A stretch of 36,973 bases of DNA from Podochytrium sp. JEL0797 (taxonomy: Eukaryota; Chytridiomycota; Chytridiomycetes; Chytridiales; Chytriomycetaceae): the NCBI GenBank assembly GCA_027596195.1, contig JADGJG010000144.1, positions 1 through 36,973 on the forward strand, written 5' to 3'. Each line of letters begins with the position of its first letter. Position 1 is the first letter of the stretch. Below are positions 8,420 to 20,693 of the stretch, one piece after another. The notes beneath the pieces were generated by a model. That model worked only from the letters and a program-made list of their open reading frames with translations, was not told where the DNA came from and did not search any database. A program made the position numbers and the translations under genes.

Positions 8420-10731
8420 ATGACGTTCCATTCATTCTCATCCATCGGACTCTTGCTGGCCGCCTTTGGCACCCTCGCCTCCGCCGAGAACTGCAACCCG
8501 CAAGCCGTCGACAACTTTGTCCTCTTTGACCCTCCCACGCTCAACTATAACGCCACCGTACCAGGCGCCAAATTTACAGTCCAACTGGGCAGCGCGCCTG
8601 TAAACGGAACAGTCCAAATCTCACTCAACGTGGATGGATTCAAATTTGACCAGAACCAAGTCAACTTCACGCCGGCCAACTGGAACCAACCACAGCAAGT
8701 TAGAATTGTGGCCAATGAAGGAGCTGCAGCTGGCACGTCGCAGTTGGCCTACACCATCAATTCGCCCTGTCTCGAAAACTTCCATCAGTGTTCTGGGAAT
8801 TACTTCATCAACCACGAAGCACCTGCTGCCAAACCGACGATGCACTGTGCAGTGACGGGGGATCCGCACATGAGCACTTTTGATGGTAGTGGCATTTCTT
8901 ACCAAGGTGTTGGGGGCTTCTATTATGTCAAGGTACGCATTTGTGTATTCTTTTTACATGACCCGGGTGCTGAAATGAATTCTTATAACCCTAGTCCACG
9001 TATCTTGAAGTGCAAGGGTATCAGTACCCATGCTCCCCAAACGACGCAATTTCTTGTGTCGGTGCCGTCTCTGTCCGTTACGGCGATTCTGTCCTCATGA
9101 TTTCTGGAATGCAAATGCCCGGAACCTTGAATACTCAAGCCGAAGGCGCCTCGCTCTCTCTCGTCTCTCCTCACATGAATGGCCTCACTTATGCACCAGC
9201 AGACGTCACTACCGCCACTACCTTCACAATCACCACCGACGACGGAAGTGTCATCATCATTGGCTGGAGCTCAATGCCGTACATGAGTGTTGATATTACT
9301 CTCCCTGCTGCGTTGTACAAAGACATTGTTACCGGGCAATGTAGCGAGTCTGGTTCCGGAGCTACTTTCAACAACGCTTGGCCCATTGAGAGTGCAAATT
9401 ACAACATGAAAAACAAGTACATACCCGGCCCGTATCCCACTTCGCAGTTCTGGGGACCTGCTGGCGTACCCACTTTGGTGCCAGGAATGTCGTTTGGCAA
9501 AGGCAACTTCACCAATACCTGCTTCATTGTGGAACCAGCTGCTGCGCCTCCTGCTCCTGCGGTGGTTCCTGTCGCCGCGCCAAATGCGGGTGGACTCCAG
9601 CCGTATAATCCAAATGATCATGTGGTGATTCTCCCGACTGTTTCTTCTGCTCCTGGCGCTCCTGTTGCTCCGATTGCTCCTGCTGCCCCTGGCGCTCCTG
9701 TTGCCCCGATTGCAGTTGCACCTGCACCTGGCGCTCCTGCTGCTCCGATTGCTGTCCCAGCCGCCGCAATTACCGTCGCACCCGTGGCACCAGTGCTACC
9801 AGTCGCTCCAGTCGCCCCAGTTGCTGCACCAGTTTACAGTCCCAATGACATTGCCCAAGCCACTGCTCAATGTACCGAAGTCATTAACGGCGATGCTGGA
9901 TGTGCAGACCTCGCCGACAACCGTATCCAGTTCATGATTAACTCTTGTGCCAAGGATGTCCTCGCAACGGGAGGCCACGATTTCACCGAAGGTCACCGCC
10001 GCTCCGCTTGTGTGCACTGCAATCAAATCGCTTCCACCATCGTCAACGCGCCCGTGCAAGTTGCCAACAACACTGTCGCAGCGGCTGCTGTTCAAGTGGC
10101 GAACGGATTCGGAGCCAATGCGTGTCCATCAGCTTGCAGCGCGCAGGGGACCTGTGGAAATGCGGGATGCGTTTGTAACGCTGGGTTCTCGGGAATGGAT
10201 TGCTCCATGGTTTTGAGTAATCTCGTTGTTCCCACCCCTGTACAGGGAGCTGCTACCGCTCCTGTGCCGCTGGCTGCGAATCCCGTCGTTCAAGCAATGA
10301 TTCAGAGTCAGCCACAGTATGCTATTGCCCCGGTTTCTTATTCTGCTCCAGCTGTTGCACCAGGTTCTGCTCCAGCTGTGGCACCAGTTGCCGTTGCTCC
10401 CGCTGCTGCTCTGATTGCTGCCCCTGCAATTGCACCTGCCGCCGTAGTTGCATCGGCCGCCGCCGTCCTCGCAGCTGTACCTGCCGCCGCATATTCTGCG
10501 CCTGTACCTGTCGCGGTTTCTCCTCTTCAAGCAGCCGTTGTTTCTCCCATTCCAGCCATTGTCGCTACTTCCGTTGCCGCAGCAGTGGTCCCTGCAATGA
10601 AAGCGTCTCCCGCTTCTGGAGTTTACGCTCCCGTTGCTGTCAAGCCAGCCGCTGCCATTCTCGCTTCTGCAGCCAGTTCTGTTGCTTGGGAATGTCTTGG
10701 ACTTGTCTCTGTGGTGGCTCTTTTGTTGTAA
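8420..10731 (+). CDS. Secreted von Willebrand D / EGF-like surface protein, probably GPI-anchored
   Basis: Exons 8420-8932 and 8995-10731 with a 62-nt intron give 749 residues. A signal peptide covers about 1-22 (hydrophobic, ending LASA). Residues 23-145 look like a beta-sandwich (FTPANWNQPQQVRIVANEG resembles Calx-beta or adhesin repeats). A von Willebrand D-like domain starts at CAVTGDPHMSTFDG and extends to about 345. A Pro/Ala/Val linker (351-451) follows, then a Cys-containing region, an EGF-like module at about 547-575 (CSAQGTCGNAGCVCNAGFSG), a second low-complexity Ala/Pro/Val stretch, and a hydrophobic C-terminal tail (LGLVSVVALLL) with small residues before it, as for GPI attachment. 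A wall or adhesive role is inferred. Confidence 0.8.
9652..9753 (+). repeat. PGAP-type tandem repeat in the VWD/EGF gene
   Basis: Three copies of a nine-residue unit (PGAPVAPIA or PGAPAAPIA), separated by short Pro/Ala/Val spacers, encoded by highly similar DNA. The repeat forms part of the linker after the VWD region and could vary in number between strains. Confidence 0.75.
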
Positions 10732-10819
10732 CCTATTTTTCGCGTTCGTTATTATATTTCGTTATTTAGAGAGTGAAAGAAAGTGATAGAGAATATGTTT
10801 TTATATTTTTCCACCAAGT

Positions 10820-11332
10820 CTAGTCAATTGCCCTTCCTGGCTGCCGCTTGATTTTTTCTTGCAAATTGATACTGCCGAGAATGCGATTCTGCTCAACCAA
10901 GTGGCTCATCGGTTTTTTGGCAAGTTTGATTGGTTCATTGTGATGGAGGAGAAGGAGGATCCCAACCTATCGATCGGTCTACCGCGCGATGGAGGTTGTG
11001 ATACTGGCTTGCTCAGTGACTTAAATACTGGCAGGGCGCCATTTAATTCAGATGGTTCTGCAACAACTTCCTATATCCAGCCACTTTTTATTGGAACTGG
11101 GTCTGCACGACCAGCCAAGGGTTTCGTCAAATTGCACGAACTCATTTCTCGTATTGTCGATATGAGAGGGGGGGTGCCGGACCTTGAAAGTGATAGTGAT
11201 TATGAAGAAGAAGAAGAAGTGGTTGATGCCTTGAGTGGCATGCAAGCAATGACGTTGGAGGAAAAGATGCGCAGATTTTTGTCACAAAACACGTCAGCTA
11301 CTATTTTTTTGAATTCTATTTTGATTTTTTGA
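10820..11332 (+). pseudogene. 5'-truncated copy of the HNH-domain gene
   Basis: The frame matches the C-terminal half of the HNH protein at 24819-25850: WLPLDFFLQIDTAENAILL, the MEEKEDPNLS block, QPLFIGTG, FVKLHELISRIVDMRGG and the acidic tail with MTLEEK. Homology starts only about 30 codons before the ENAILL block, and there is no N-terminal region, no CVLTG block and no first HNH histidine upstream. It therefore lacks part of the active site and has no plausible start codon of its own. The tail is extended past the end of the intact copy. Probably a decaying duplicate. Confidence 0.7.
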
Positions 11333-11416
11333 ATTCTTTTTCAGTAAATATAGATTGATCGATAAATATTTATTTATGACAAGGAAAAAACCGGAAATGC
11401 AAAACCCCCTTCACAG

Positions 11417-13714
<2,298 letters not shown>

Positions 13715-14067
13715 GGATGTGCTTTGGATGGATTCTGCAAGGCGTTTGTTCGTTGTTGGAGGTGGGTGGTGCCCGTGGGTGTGGAAGCAGTTTCGGAAGT
13801 GGGAGAAAAAGAACAATGGAAGTTTCTCCCACGTCAAAACGTCTTCGTGCCCTTGCGCCAAAGCAACACTCAAAAACCAAAAACAGAAAAGGATACTAAA
13901 TTTTTAATTTCTAAACACGTCCAAAAATAATAATGTCCATAAACCACTCCACCCTCCCCCCCAAAATTAAGTACCCGAGCAAAAAAAAATTAGCAATGGT
14001 ATAACGAAGAAGAAAAAATATAAAAAAAGAATATACAAAAACCCCCGACACGAGTTTCCAACCTTAC
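13715..14067. other. Upstream region of the kinase gene / 3' flank of the SKN7-type gene
   Basis: A 353-bp stretch between the kinase start and the stop of the next gene on the same strand. The half near 14000 is rich in A runs. No gene or RNA is seen; the open frames on the plus strand show no recognisable domain. Confidence 0.4.
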
Positions 14068-16330
14068 TCACACAACAACTCCAACCCTCGCCAACACATC
14101 CTTCAACCCTCCCGGCGAAAACGGCTTCAACAACACCTGGCTCACCCCTACACGCTGATACGCTTCCATATCCAAATTCGAGAGCGGCATCGCACTCAAG
14201 ACTACAATCCGCGCGTTCGCGTCCCGGTTCCGGACTTGTGCGCATGCACGCAGACCGTCGAGGTGGAGCATGTACACGTCCACGAATACAATATCGTACT
14301 TCTTCTCGGGAACCTCAACGTCGTCGTACGCGCGGATGAATTCGCCGCGGGAGGCAATGTAGTCACACTCAATGTTCGATTGATGGAAATGGGTGCCGAG
14401 AATCTGGCGGTAGACGGCTTGTTCTTCAATCACGAGGGCGCGGTACGACGGGTTCGCGAGGGGTTTCCGCCCCCCTGGGGCTTCCGCGGTGGGGAATTGC
14501 ATGGCCGGGGTAGCCACGTTGTTGGGACCGGGAGCAGCGTAGGAAGGCTGGCATACTTGAGACCGCGAGTGTGGGCGCATAAAGTGCGGGGACACGATCC
14601 CTAGATCAGCGGGGGAAACGAGACCTTGCGGGGTAGAGGACGAGGGTGCCCCGAGAAAGTCGAGAATCATGTCTCCACTCAGAGTTTCGTGTTTGCTGAA
14701 GGGAGAGGACTCGCCGTTGGGGCTGGCGGAGGAGGGGAATCCCATTGCGGGGGTGGCAAAGTTTCCTGGAAGGGGTGGGGAATCTGACATGTTGCTGCTC
14801 GTGTTGACTTGGAGTGGCATCGCGTTGGGATGGGCAGCGTGCATTGAAGGTGTGGCGTTGTGGTCACCGAAATGTTGCATGGGATGAGCAGCTGGGGCAA
14901 TCATGGGCATGCCAGAGGAAGGCGGGTTGCGGATCATGTGAAGCATTTGAATCTTGTGTTGGGGAGCTGTTGAAGTTTACAAAGAATCAGAATAGAATGA
15001 GGAGTCTCCAGAATCGAAAAATCACAAACCAAACGCGCTCGAATCCGCCTTCGAAAACTCGGCCATCATCTGATCTTGCCAAATAACGATGCTCTTGAGA
15101 TGCGTCATTTCCTGTTGGATGATGTGTTAGATGATGGATTCGATTTCGTGTGTATAACTTGCTCGTTTTGCGAAGCGTCGACGCGCGTAACTTGTTCGCT
15201 TCGCTCACTTTCTTCCTCGCCGCTTCCGCGCTACTCGCTCCCGCTCCGCTCGGCTCACACAACAAACATACCTTGTGAAGCTTGAAATACGCATCATTCA
15301 CTTTCGTGAATTGATGATGCGAATCCTGATGCATCAAGGTCAAATCTTGGACTTTGGCTTGCAGCTGGGCAATCATGGCATCGGCACGACGGTTGTAGGC
15401 TTCCAGGGTGGCCGTGTTGGTTGAGTTGGATGAGTTGGATGAGCCGGTGGCGACAGAGTCTTCCAGTTTTGGGGTAATGTCGGTCTCGTTGGTATCGGTG
15501 CGCTTGACGGGGACTTTCTTGCGGGTGATGTTGACGAGGAGGTCGGCTTCGCCGCGGATAAAGAAGGGGTGCTTGAATTCCGACGACTGGGAAATCAAAA
15601 AAACGAAAGAAGTTAGATTCGGAACCGCGAGATAACGACGAAAAGAAGGATTACGCACCATATCGCCATACATCTGAATCCCGATTTCCGTGAGTTTGAC
15701 CTTGTGGAAATCGTACTTGTTGAGCTGACGCACGAAACTGAACAGAATAGAATGGTTAGGTTGGTGATAGCACGGAAATCCAGGACACCGTTACCTCTGG
15801 AAGTTTCTGTGCTTAAACAGCAGCGGCAGGACCTCCTTTGCAAACTCGTTCTGGTCATAAACGACAAACGAATCCCCATTGGGAGTCCACGCAATGAGGG
15901 ATTGAAACGCGTTTGTGTCGATAGCGCTGTGATTGGATATCAAAGGGGAAAGTTGGAGATGTGTCAAAACAAATTGGGAAGGGTTGATTTTTCTTCTAGG
16001 GGACTTAAGGATTCAAGACTAGGCAACTCACTCAAACAGTTTCTTGATAAAGTCAGAAACCGAGGCAGGACCCCTTCTCCGCTTCCTTGCCTTGGTGTCT
16101 GTTTCGTCTTCTGGTTGGTCGTTGTCGTCGTCGTCGTTGTTGTTTTCGATGTCGAAAGACACGTCTGTGTTTGCTCTGCGCAGTGCGAGGTGCTCTGTCG
16201 AGTGCGTTGGTGCTTCAAAGGCTGCTTCTGCGGCTGCAAAGGGCGGTGCTGACGAAGAACAAGACAAAGGCGCAAGCGACTGCTTTGGCATCATGGCGAG
16301 GTGCGCGTGGCGAGAAGAGGAGGAGTGCAT
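14068..16330 (-). CDS. SKN7: SKN7/Prr1-type regulator: HSF DNA-binding domain plus response-regulator receiver
   Basis: Six exons (16330-16032, 15926-15795, 15737-15659, 15586-15272, 15111-15030, 14966-14068; introns 105, 57, 72, 160 and 63 nt) give 601 residues. An acidic, basic-patched N-terminus is followed by an HSF-type domain at about 92-200 ([24 protein letters not shown]) and a coiled coil at about 225-290. A long disordered stretch leads to a C-terminal receiver domain at about 478-601. The phosphoacceptor Asp is 532 (IVFVDVYML) and the conserved Lys is 583 (LLKPF); the acidic pair is Glu-Glu in VIEEQ. SKN7 proteins receive phosphate from hybrid histidine kinases and act in oxidative and wall stress. 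The ATG at 16330 was chosen; a GTG lies just before it. Confidence 0.9.
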
Positions 16331-17761
16331 CACAAAGTAGTCTAGAGGCCTGGGCAGAGTGGAACTAGGGCGACGAGTCTAGAGCACTGTGGCGGTGAGA
16401 TTCGAAGCGAAAACAATTGTTGCCGTGACAAAAAGTTCAAATTTATGGGACAACTCCAAAAAAAAGACACTGAGGAGATCGGAGAATTGATTTCCCTTCC
16501 CGTAGCCTTCCGCAACAGTCTCCCACGCAATATAGAGTTAAAGAAGGGTTACAATAAATTGAAACACGCGCGTAGTTAAACGAACCCGCTTACTCAAACA
16601 AGGCACGCTTCAGACACTGGGCTTTCGAAGATCTCCGCTTACTTGATATCAAAACAAACAAAAAATTGAGAAAGGGAGATGAAAGGAAGAGCAAGTGGAG
16701 ATGGCTTGCAAAGCAAGCGCTATTGAGTTGATCGGAAGCCGCGGCTCACCTACTTTTGGCGGGCAGGTCGGAGTTATCGACCGTTTTCTTTTGCATATTC
16801 TTTACGTTTTCCTGAGTGATAGGGCGAAAGTAGAACGCGTCTCAAAATGAAATAGGTCGATGCACAAGTTTCTTTCGATCCCACACATCAAATTCATCAA
16901 AATCGACTCTTTATTCAACCACATACATAGATCGTGAGTCTCTATGGAATCAAATAAGATCACTGAATGTGTCTTTCAAATCCCACCCCCCCCCCCCGGC
17001 GCAAAAGTGATATGAAAAACATCAAAACAAAAGCCAAATGACCCGCCCGATCCGCCACCAATTTCGAAGGTGCAAAAAGGAACGAGGCCTGAATTGCAAT
17101 TTGAAGTCCAAGCAAAGAGTTGTTCACATCCTTTCTATCAACTTAACTGATTTCTCACATTACGTTGGAGATTGCATCTCTCCCGTGCGGTTCAGTTCCC
17201 ACGCTCCTCGACCGAAAATGGCTGGCTCTAGGCCTCAGTCTGCGAGCCTGTGCCCATGCCCAGGGTGGCAGTGCAAAAAAAAGGCCAATCAGACGCCAAG
17301 TACCGTGAATCTGCATGCCCAGGGTGAAAGTGCAAAAAAGTCCAATCAGATTATTTCCTTTCCCTTCTTTCTATTTTACATCAGCTTTCCAACAAACCCT
17401 GTTTTTTTTGATCACCACGTCGAGGTGAAGCCGAAATTGAAAGCAAGCACACGTGCGGGAATTTTCCTGAAAGAGTCTTAAATTTCCGATTTCGTTCGCC
17501 GCAAAATATCTGGCTCAACGTATCGTCAAATACATAATACATACGGGTTGCACAGGGGAGGGAGGGAGGAAGGGAAAGCAAAAACCGCTGCCACTCGCCC
17601 ATTCCCTTGGTTGATTTGCGAAACTACAACAAGGAGATTCTCTCTCCTTCCTTTCTTCATTTCTATTTCTTTGCGTCTCTTTTCTTTCCTTCTCCTTTCT
17701 TTCCCCTTTTTTTCAGAGACTGAAAAAAAATAAAAACCACACACACATCCCCACCAAGAAA
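16331..17761. other. Long intergenic region
   Basis: About 1.4 kb between divergent genes. It contains a C-tract near 16985-16998, a weak tRNA-Ala-like relic near 16695-16735 and a pair of CCAAT-containing direct repeats (17255-17350). The final 150 bp before the FSH gene are pyrimidine-rich (TTTC/TTCC runs), as in many fungal promoters. A plus-strand open frame at 17038-17481 has no recognisable domain and I do not call it a gene. Confidence 0.5.
17255..17350 (+). repeat. Direct repeat, each unit carrying a CCAATCAGA box
   Basis: Two units, 17255-17293 and 17314-17350, share CATGCCCAGGGTG, an A-rich run and CCAATCAGA. CCAATCA is the core recognised by the HAP/NF-Y complex. They lie about 410-510 bp upstream of the FSH-family gene and about 900 bp upstream of the divergent SKN7-type gene. 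A regulatory role is inferred; the duplication itself is seen. Confidence 0.45.
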
Positions 17762-18729
17762 ATGCCTCGAATCCTCTGCCTCCACGGGTACGCCCAAAAC
17801 GCTGCCGTCTTCCAAAAGCGAACAGCAGTGCTGCGAAAAGATCTCCAGAAGCTGGGCGCGGAGCTGGGTGAGTCTTTCGTTTCCGCTCCGTTCGAATCCC
17901 CCGGATCAAGCTGACCACTCCACTTCGTGTCAGTCTACATCACGGCACCACATGAAGCACCCGTTCCTGATCAAGAAATCGATGCGTTGACAGAAATGGA
18001 ACGGTTCAAGCTGCATCAGGAGCAGAGTGAGTTTCAACTCCGTGGTCAAGTTTCCCCAATCCGATTTCAAACTCAACCCACATTCGCTTGGTTTTAGAAC
18101 CTGAGGATCTGTTGAAGGGATGGTGGGTCGCCAACGCGGACAAGACGGGGCAAGTCGGGTATAAGGAATCCATCCACATGCTCAAAAAGTTGTGGATCGA
18201 ACAGGGACCGTTTGATGGAATCTTGGGAGTTGAGTACCCCCCCCCCCCCTACCTATACTGTATCATATTGCTTACAAACGTCAACCATAGTTCTCCCAAG
18301 GCGCAGCCCTCGCCCCGCTCTTCCTCTCCGAACTCCAATTCGCTGCCAAAATCAACGATGCAACGCCGTACATTCTCCCGAAATTCATGATTCTCGTGTC
18401 TGGATTCGTGCCGTCGGCGGTGACTGGAATGTCGGATGCGCCAGAGCAGGATTTTATTCTGGATTCGTGGCCGGAGGGAAAGATTTCGGTTCCTGCTATG
18501 CATGTGATTGGTGAGTGCACCCCCCCTTTCGCATGTGAGAAACGCGTAATTGAAGCATGGGTTGATAGGATTGGGAGACGCGTGGGTGATTCCAACAGAC
18601 AGCTCCAACCTCGCGCAACGGTTCACAGAATCAACGTCCGTCGTAATCGAACACGAGGGTGGACATTATATCCCAACAACGGGGGATATGAGACTTCGAT
18701 TCAAGGAGTTTGTGGAGAGCAAGATTTGA
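17762..18729 (+). CDS. FSH1: FSH1-family serine hydrolase
   Basis: Five exons (17762-17867, 17934-18026, 18098-18228, 18291-18510, 18569-18729) with introns of 58-71 nt give 236 residues, a normal length for the family. The start MPRILCLHGYAQNA is the family signature strand and oxyanion region. The nucleophile is Ser112 in GFSQGA; the other triad members are probably Asp187 (GLGDAW) and His216 (EGGHYIP). The family covers yeast Fsh1-3, human OVCA2 and fungal LovG-like esterases; the substrate cannot be told. The third intron begins with a run of about ten C. No targeting signal is evident. It converges with the G-alpha gene. Confidence 0.9.
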
Positions 18730-18856
18730 AACCGTGCGCGAAGCCAAATAAAAATTGGTCCGATTCCGCTAGAATCTAATGTCTGATCTCCAATTCCATC
18801 CCCCCTCCTTTACTACGCTCATACAAAAATAAATAAAAAAAATCAACAATAAATGA

Positions 18857-20465
18857 CTACATCAACCCAGCTTGTGACAGATTTGTTCTATCAGAGAGAA
18901 AGTCAGGCAAACAAAAACAAACAAAATCAAAAATACGTACACCAGAATGCTCTCAATCACGGTAGCCAGAACCACCTCCATTTTCGATGTATCATTCGCT
19001 TGTGTTTGATGGAAATACAATTTCCGTTTGGGTGATTTGTTGAAGGACGTTATTTTCTCTGAAAAGAAGGCACACACTTCCTTGTAATTATTGTCTCCTA
19101 GGAAACCAAAAAATGGAAGAACAAGTTTAGCATTTGAATTGGGCATGCAAGGAAACCAAATCCCCCTATCTCTACCGTTGTATTCTGGGAAGTACTCGCT
19201 CACTCGATTAGTTTCCAACTTTTCCTTGAGCAAATCCGTCTTGTTGAGAAACACGATCATGGTTGTATTATGAAATGATGCGTGATTGCATATGAACGAG
19301 AACACAGTGAGGGATTCCACGACTGCACAGAAGACAATTGATTAGAATCACGTTCCCCCATTTCAAGAACTCCAAAAAACTCAACTTCGATTTATACTCA
19401 AATCCTCGACAGTACACTGATTAAACGAGCTCAGATCCATGAGGAAGAAGATGGCATTCACGTTATCAAACACGTGTAGCCACTTTTTGCGTTCGTTGCG
19501 TTGGCCGCCGACGTCGTAGATTTTGAACACCATTCCTTTAATCATGACGGTTGTTTCGCTTACACCGATTGTCATCATTCGTGCTGCCAGGATGTCTTGG
19601 TTGGTGGGTTTGTAGTCGGGGTGATTGAATCGATCAATGTCTTTCATGAAACTGAAACGCGCATCAATCAGAAACACAGCAACCAAACAGAAAATGAACT
19701 CACTAAGACAAATCCACAATCTGAAACTCATTCGCCCTTGAGAAGCAATACTTGATTCCGGAATCACCCCACACCAACCGAATCGCATCCACTAGTCGCA
19801 CACCCATTACATTGTTGAAGTCAGGTGTGTCAGCCCTAATAACAGATACTGCTTCGAGAATTTTTCCCCGGTTCACTCCTACTACGGTATCAATCGAGAA
19901 TAGTCTCGCAGCTTCGATAGCAACGGGATCCTCCCTCAAATTCATACTCCCCCCACAACCCGGTTTCACCTCCCCCAACTTTTTCATTTCGGGAGATGTT
20001 GAATCAAATCCATACGGAATCTTGAGCTTTTCCATCGCGTCCGTGAGGATTTTGACTGTATCGTAAATATTTCGTCGCGCCACTCCGCGAAAGGTTTTGA
20101 GGTCTGCGTCGGTGAAGCCGCCGCCGTGGATGATTCGGAGTTGTTTGAGGACGGTTGATTTTCCGGTTTCGGCTGTGCCTGAAGAAAAAAGGGGCTTTTA
20201 GAAACCCTCGCGGTCGCGTCGACATTGAAGGAGTCGGGTCAATCGGATCCCATTATCGAACCCCCCCTCGACGCGCTCGAACCCCGCCACAAAAACGCGT
20301 AATACCGAGCAACAAGATTTTGACTTCTTTTCTCGCCGACTTGGATTCATCCAAAAGCTGGCGATCGATATCTTTGGTTTTGAGGACAGCAGCGGCTTGT
20401 ATCGCGGGATCGACGGGTTCCACTTTGGACGCGGTGGTGGTGGGTTGGGATGTGCAGCCACCCAT
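18857..20465 (-). CDS. Heterotrimeric G-protein alpha subunit, divergent
   Basis: Six exons (20465-20306, 20178-19704, 19651-19398, 19322-19176, 19097-18941, 18887-18857; introns 127, 52, 75, 78 and 53 nt) give 407 residues. The N-terminus MGGCTS offers Gly2 for myristoylation and Cys4 for palmitoylation. G1 is GTAETGKST (54-62, usually GAGESGKST), the switch I Arg and Thr are in RMMTIG (236-241), DVGGQR starts at 258, NKTD is 323-326, and the C-terminus is NLSQAGLM. The G5 motif reads TQAND where TCATD is usual. The helical domain is about 50 residues longer than normal, with a PGCGGS-containing insert at about 110-150. Function: GTPase coupled to receptors; the pathway is unknown. The 78-nt intron has no stop and keeps frame if retained. 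Confidence 0.9.
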
Positions 20466-20693
20466 AGCGGAATTGGTGGGGTGTGGGTGGTTTGTATTTG
20501 CAATAGGAATATTTTACTTGGCATTGTTCACGGAATCAGGCGGAATCCACCGCGATTCCGCAATTTCAGTTATGATAGACGCGACAGGGGCCATGTGTGA
20601 TGAGTTGACTTTTACTTGAACCTTCAAAGTGGCCACTCGGAGCCACACGCCTCGTTCCGCAAAAGCCACTCGATTCTCAGCCAACGAAAAAAA

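Noticed and set aside
17038..17481. Open frame of 147 codons in the long intergenic region
   Set aside because: It reads through the CCAAT direct repeats and poly-A runs, has no recognisable domain and no homologous neighbour.
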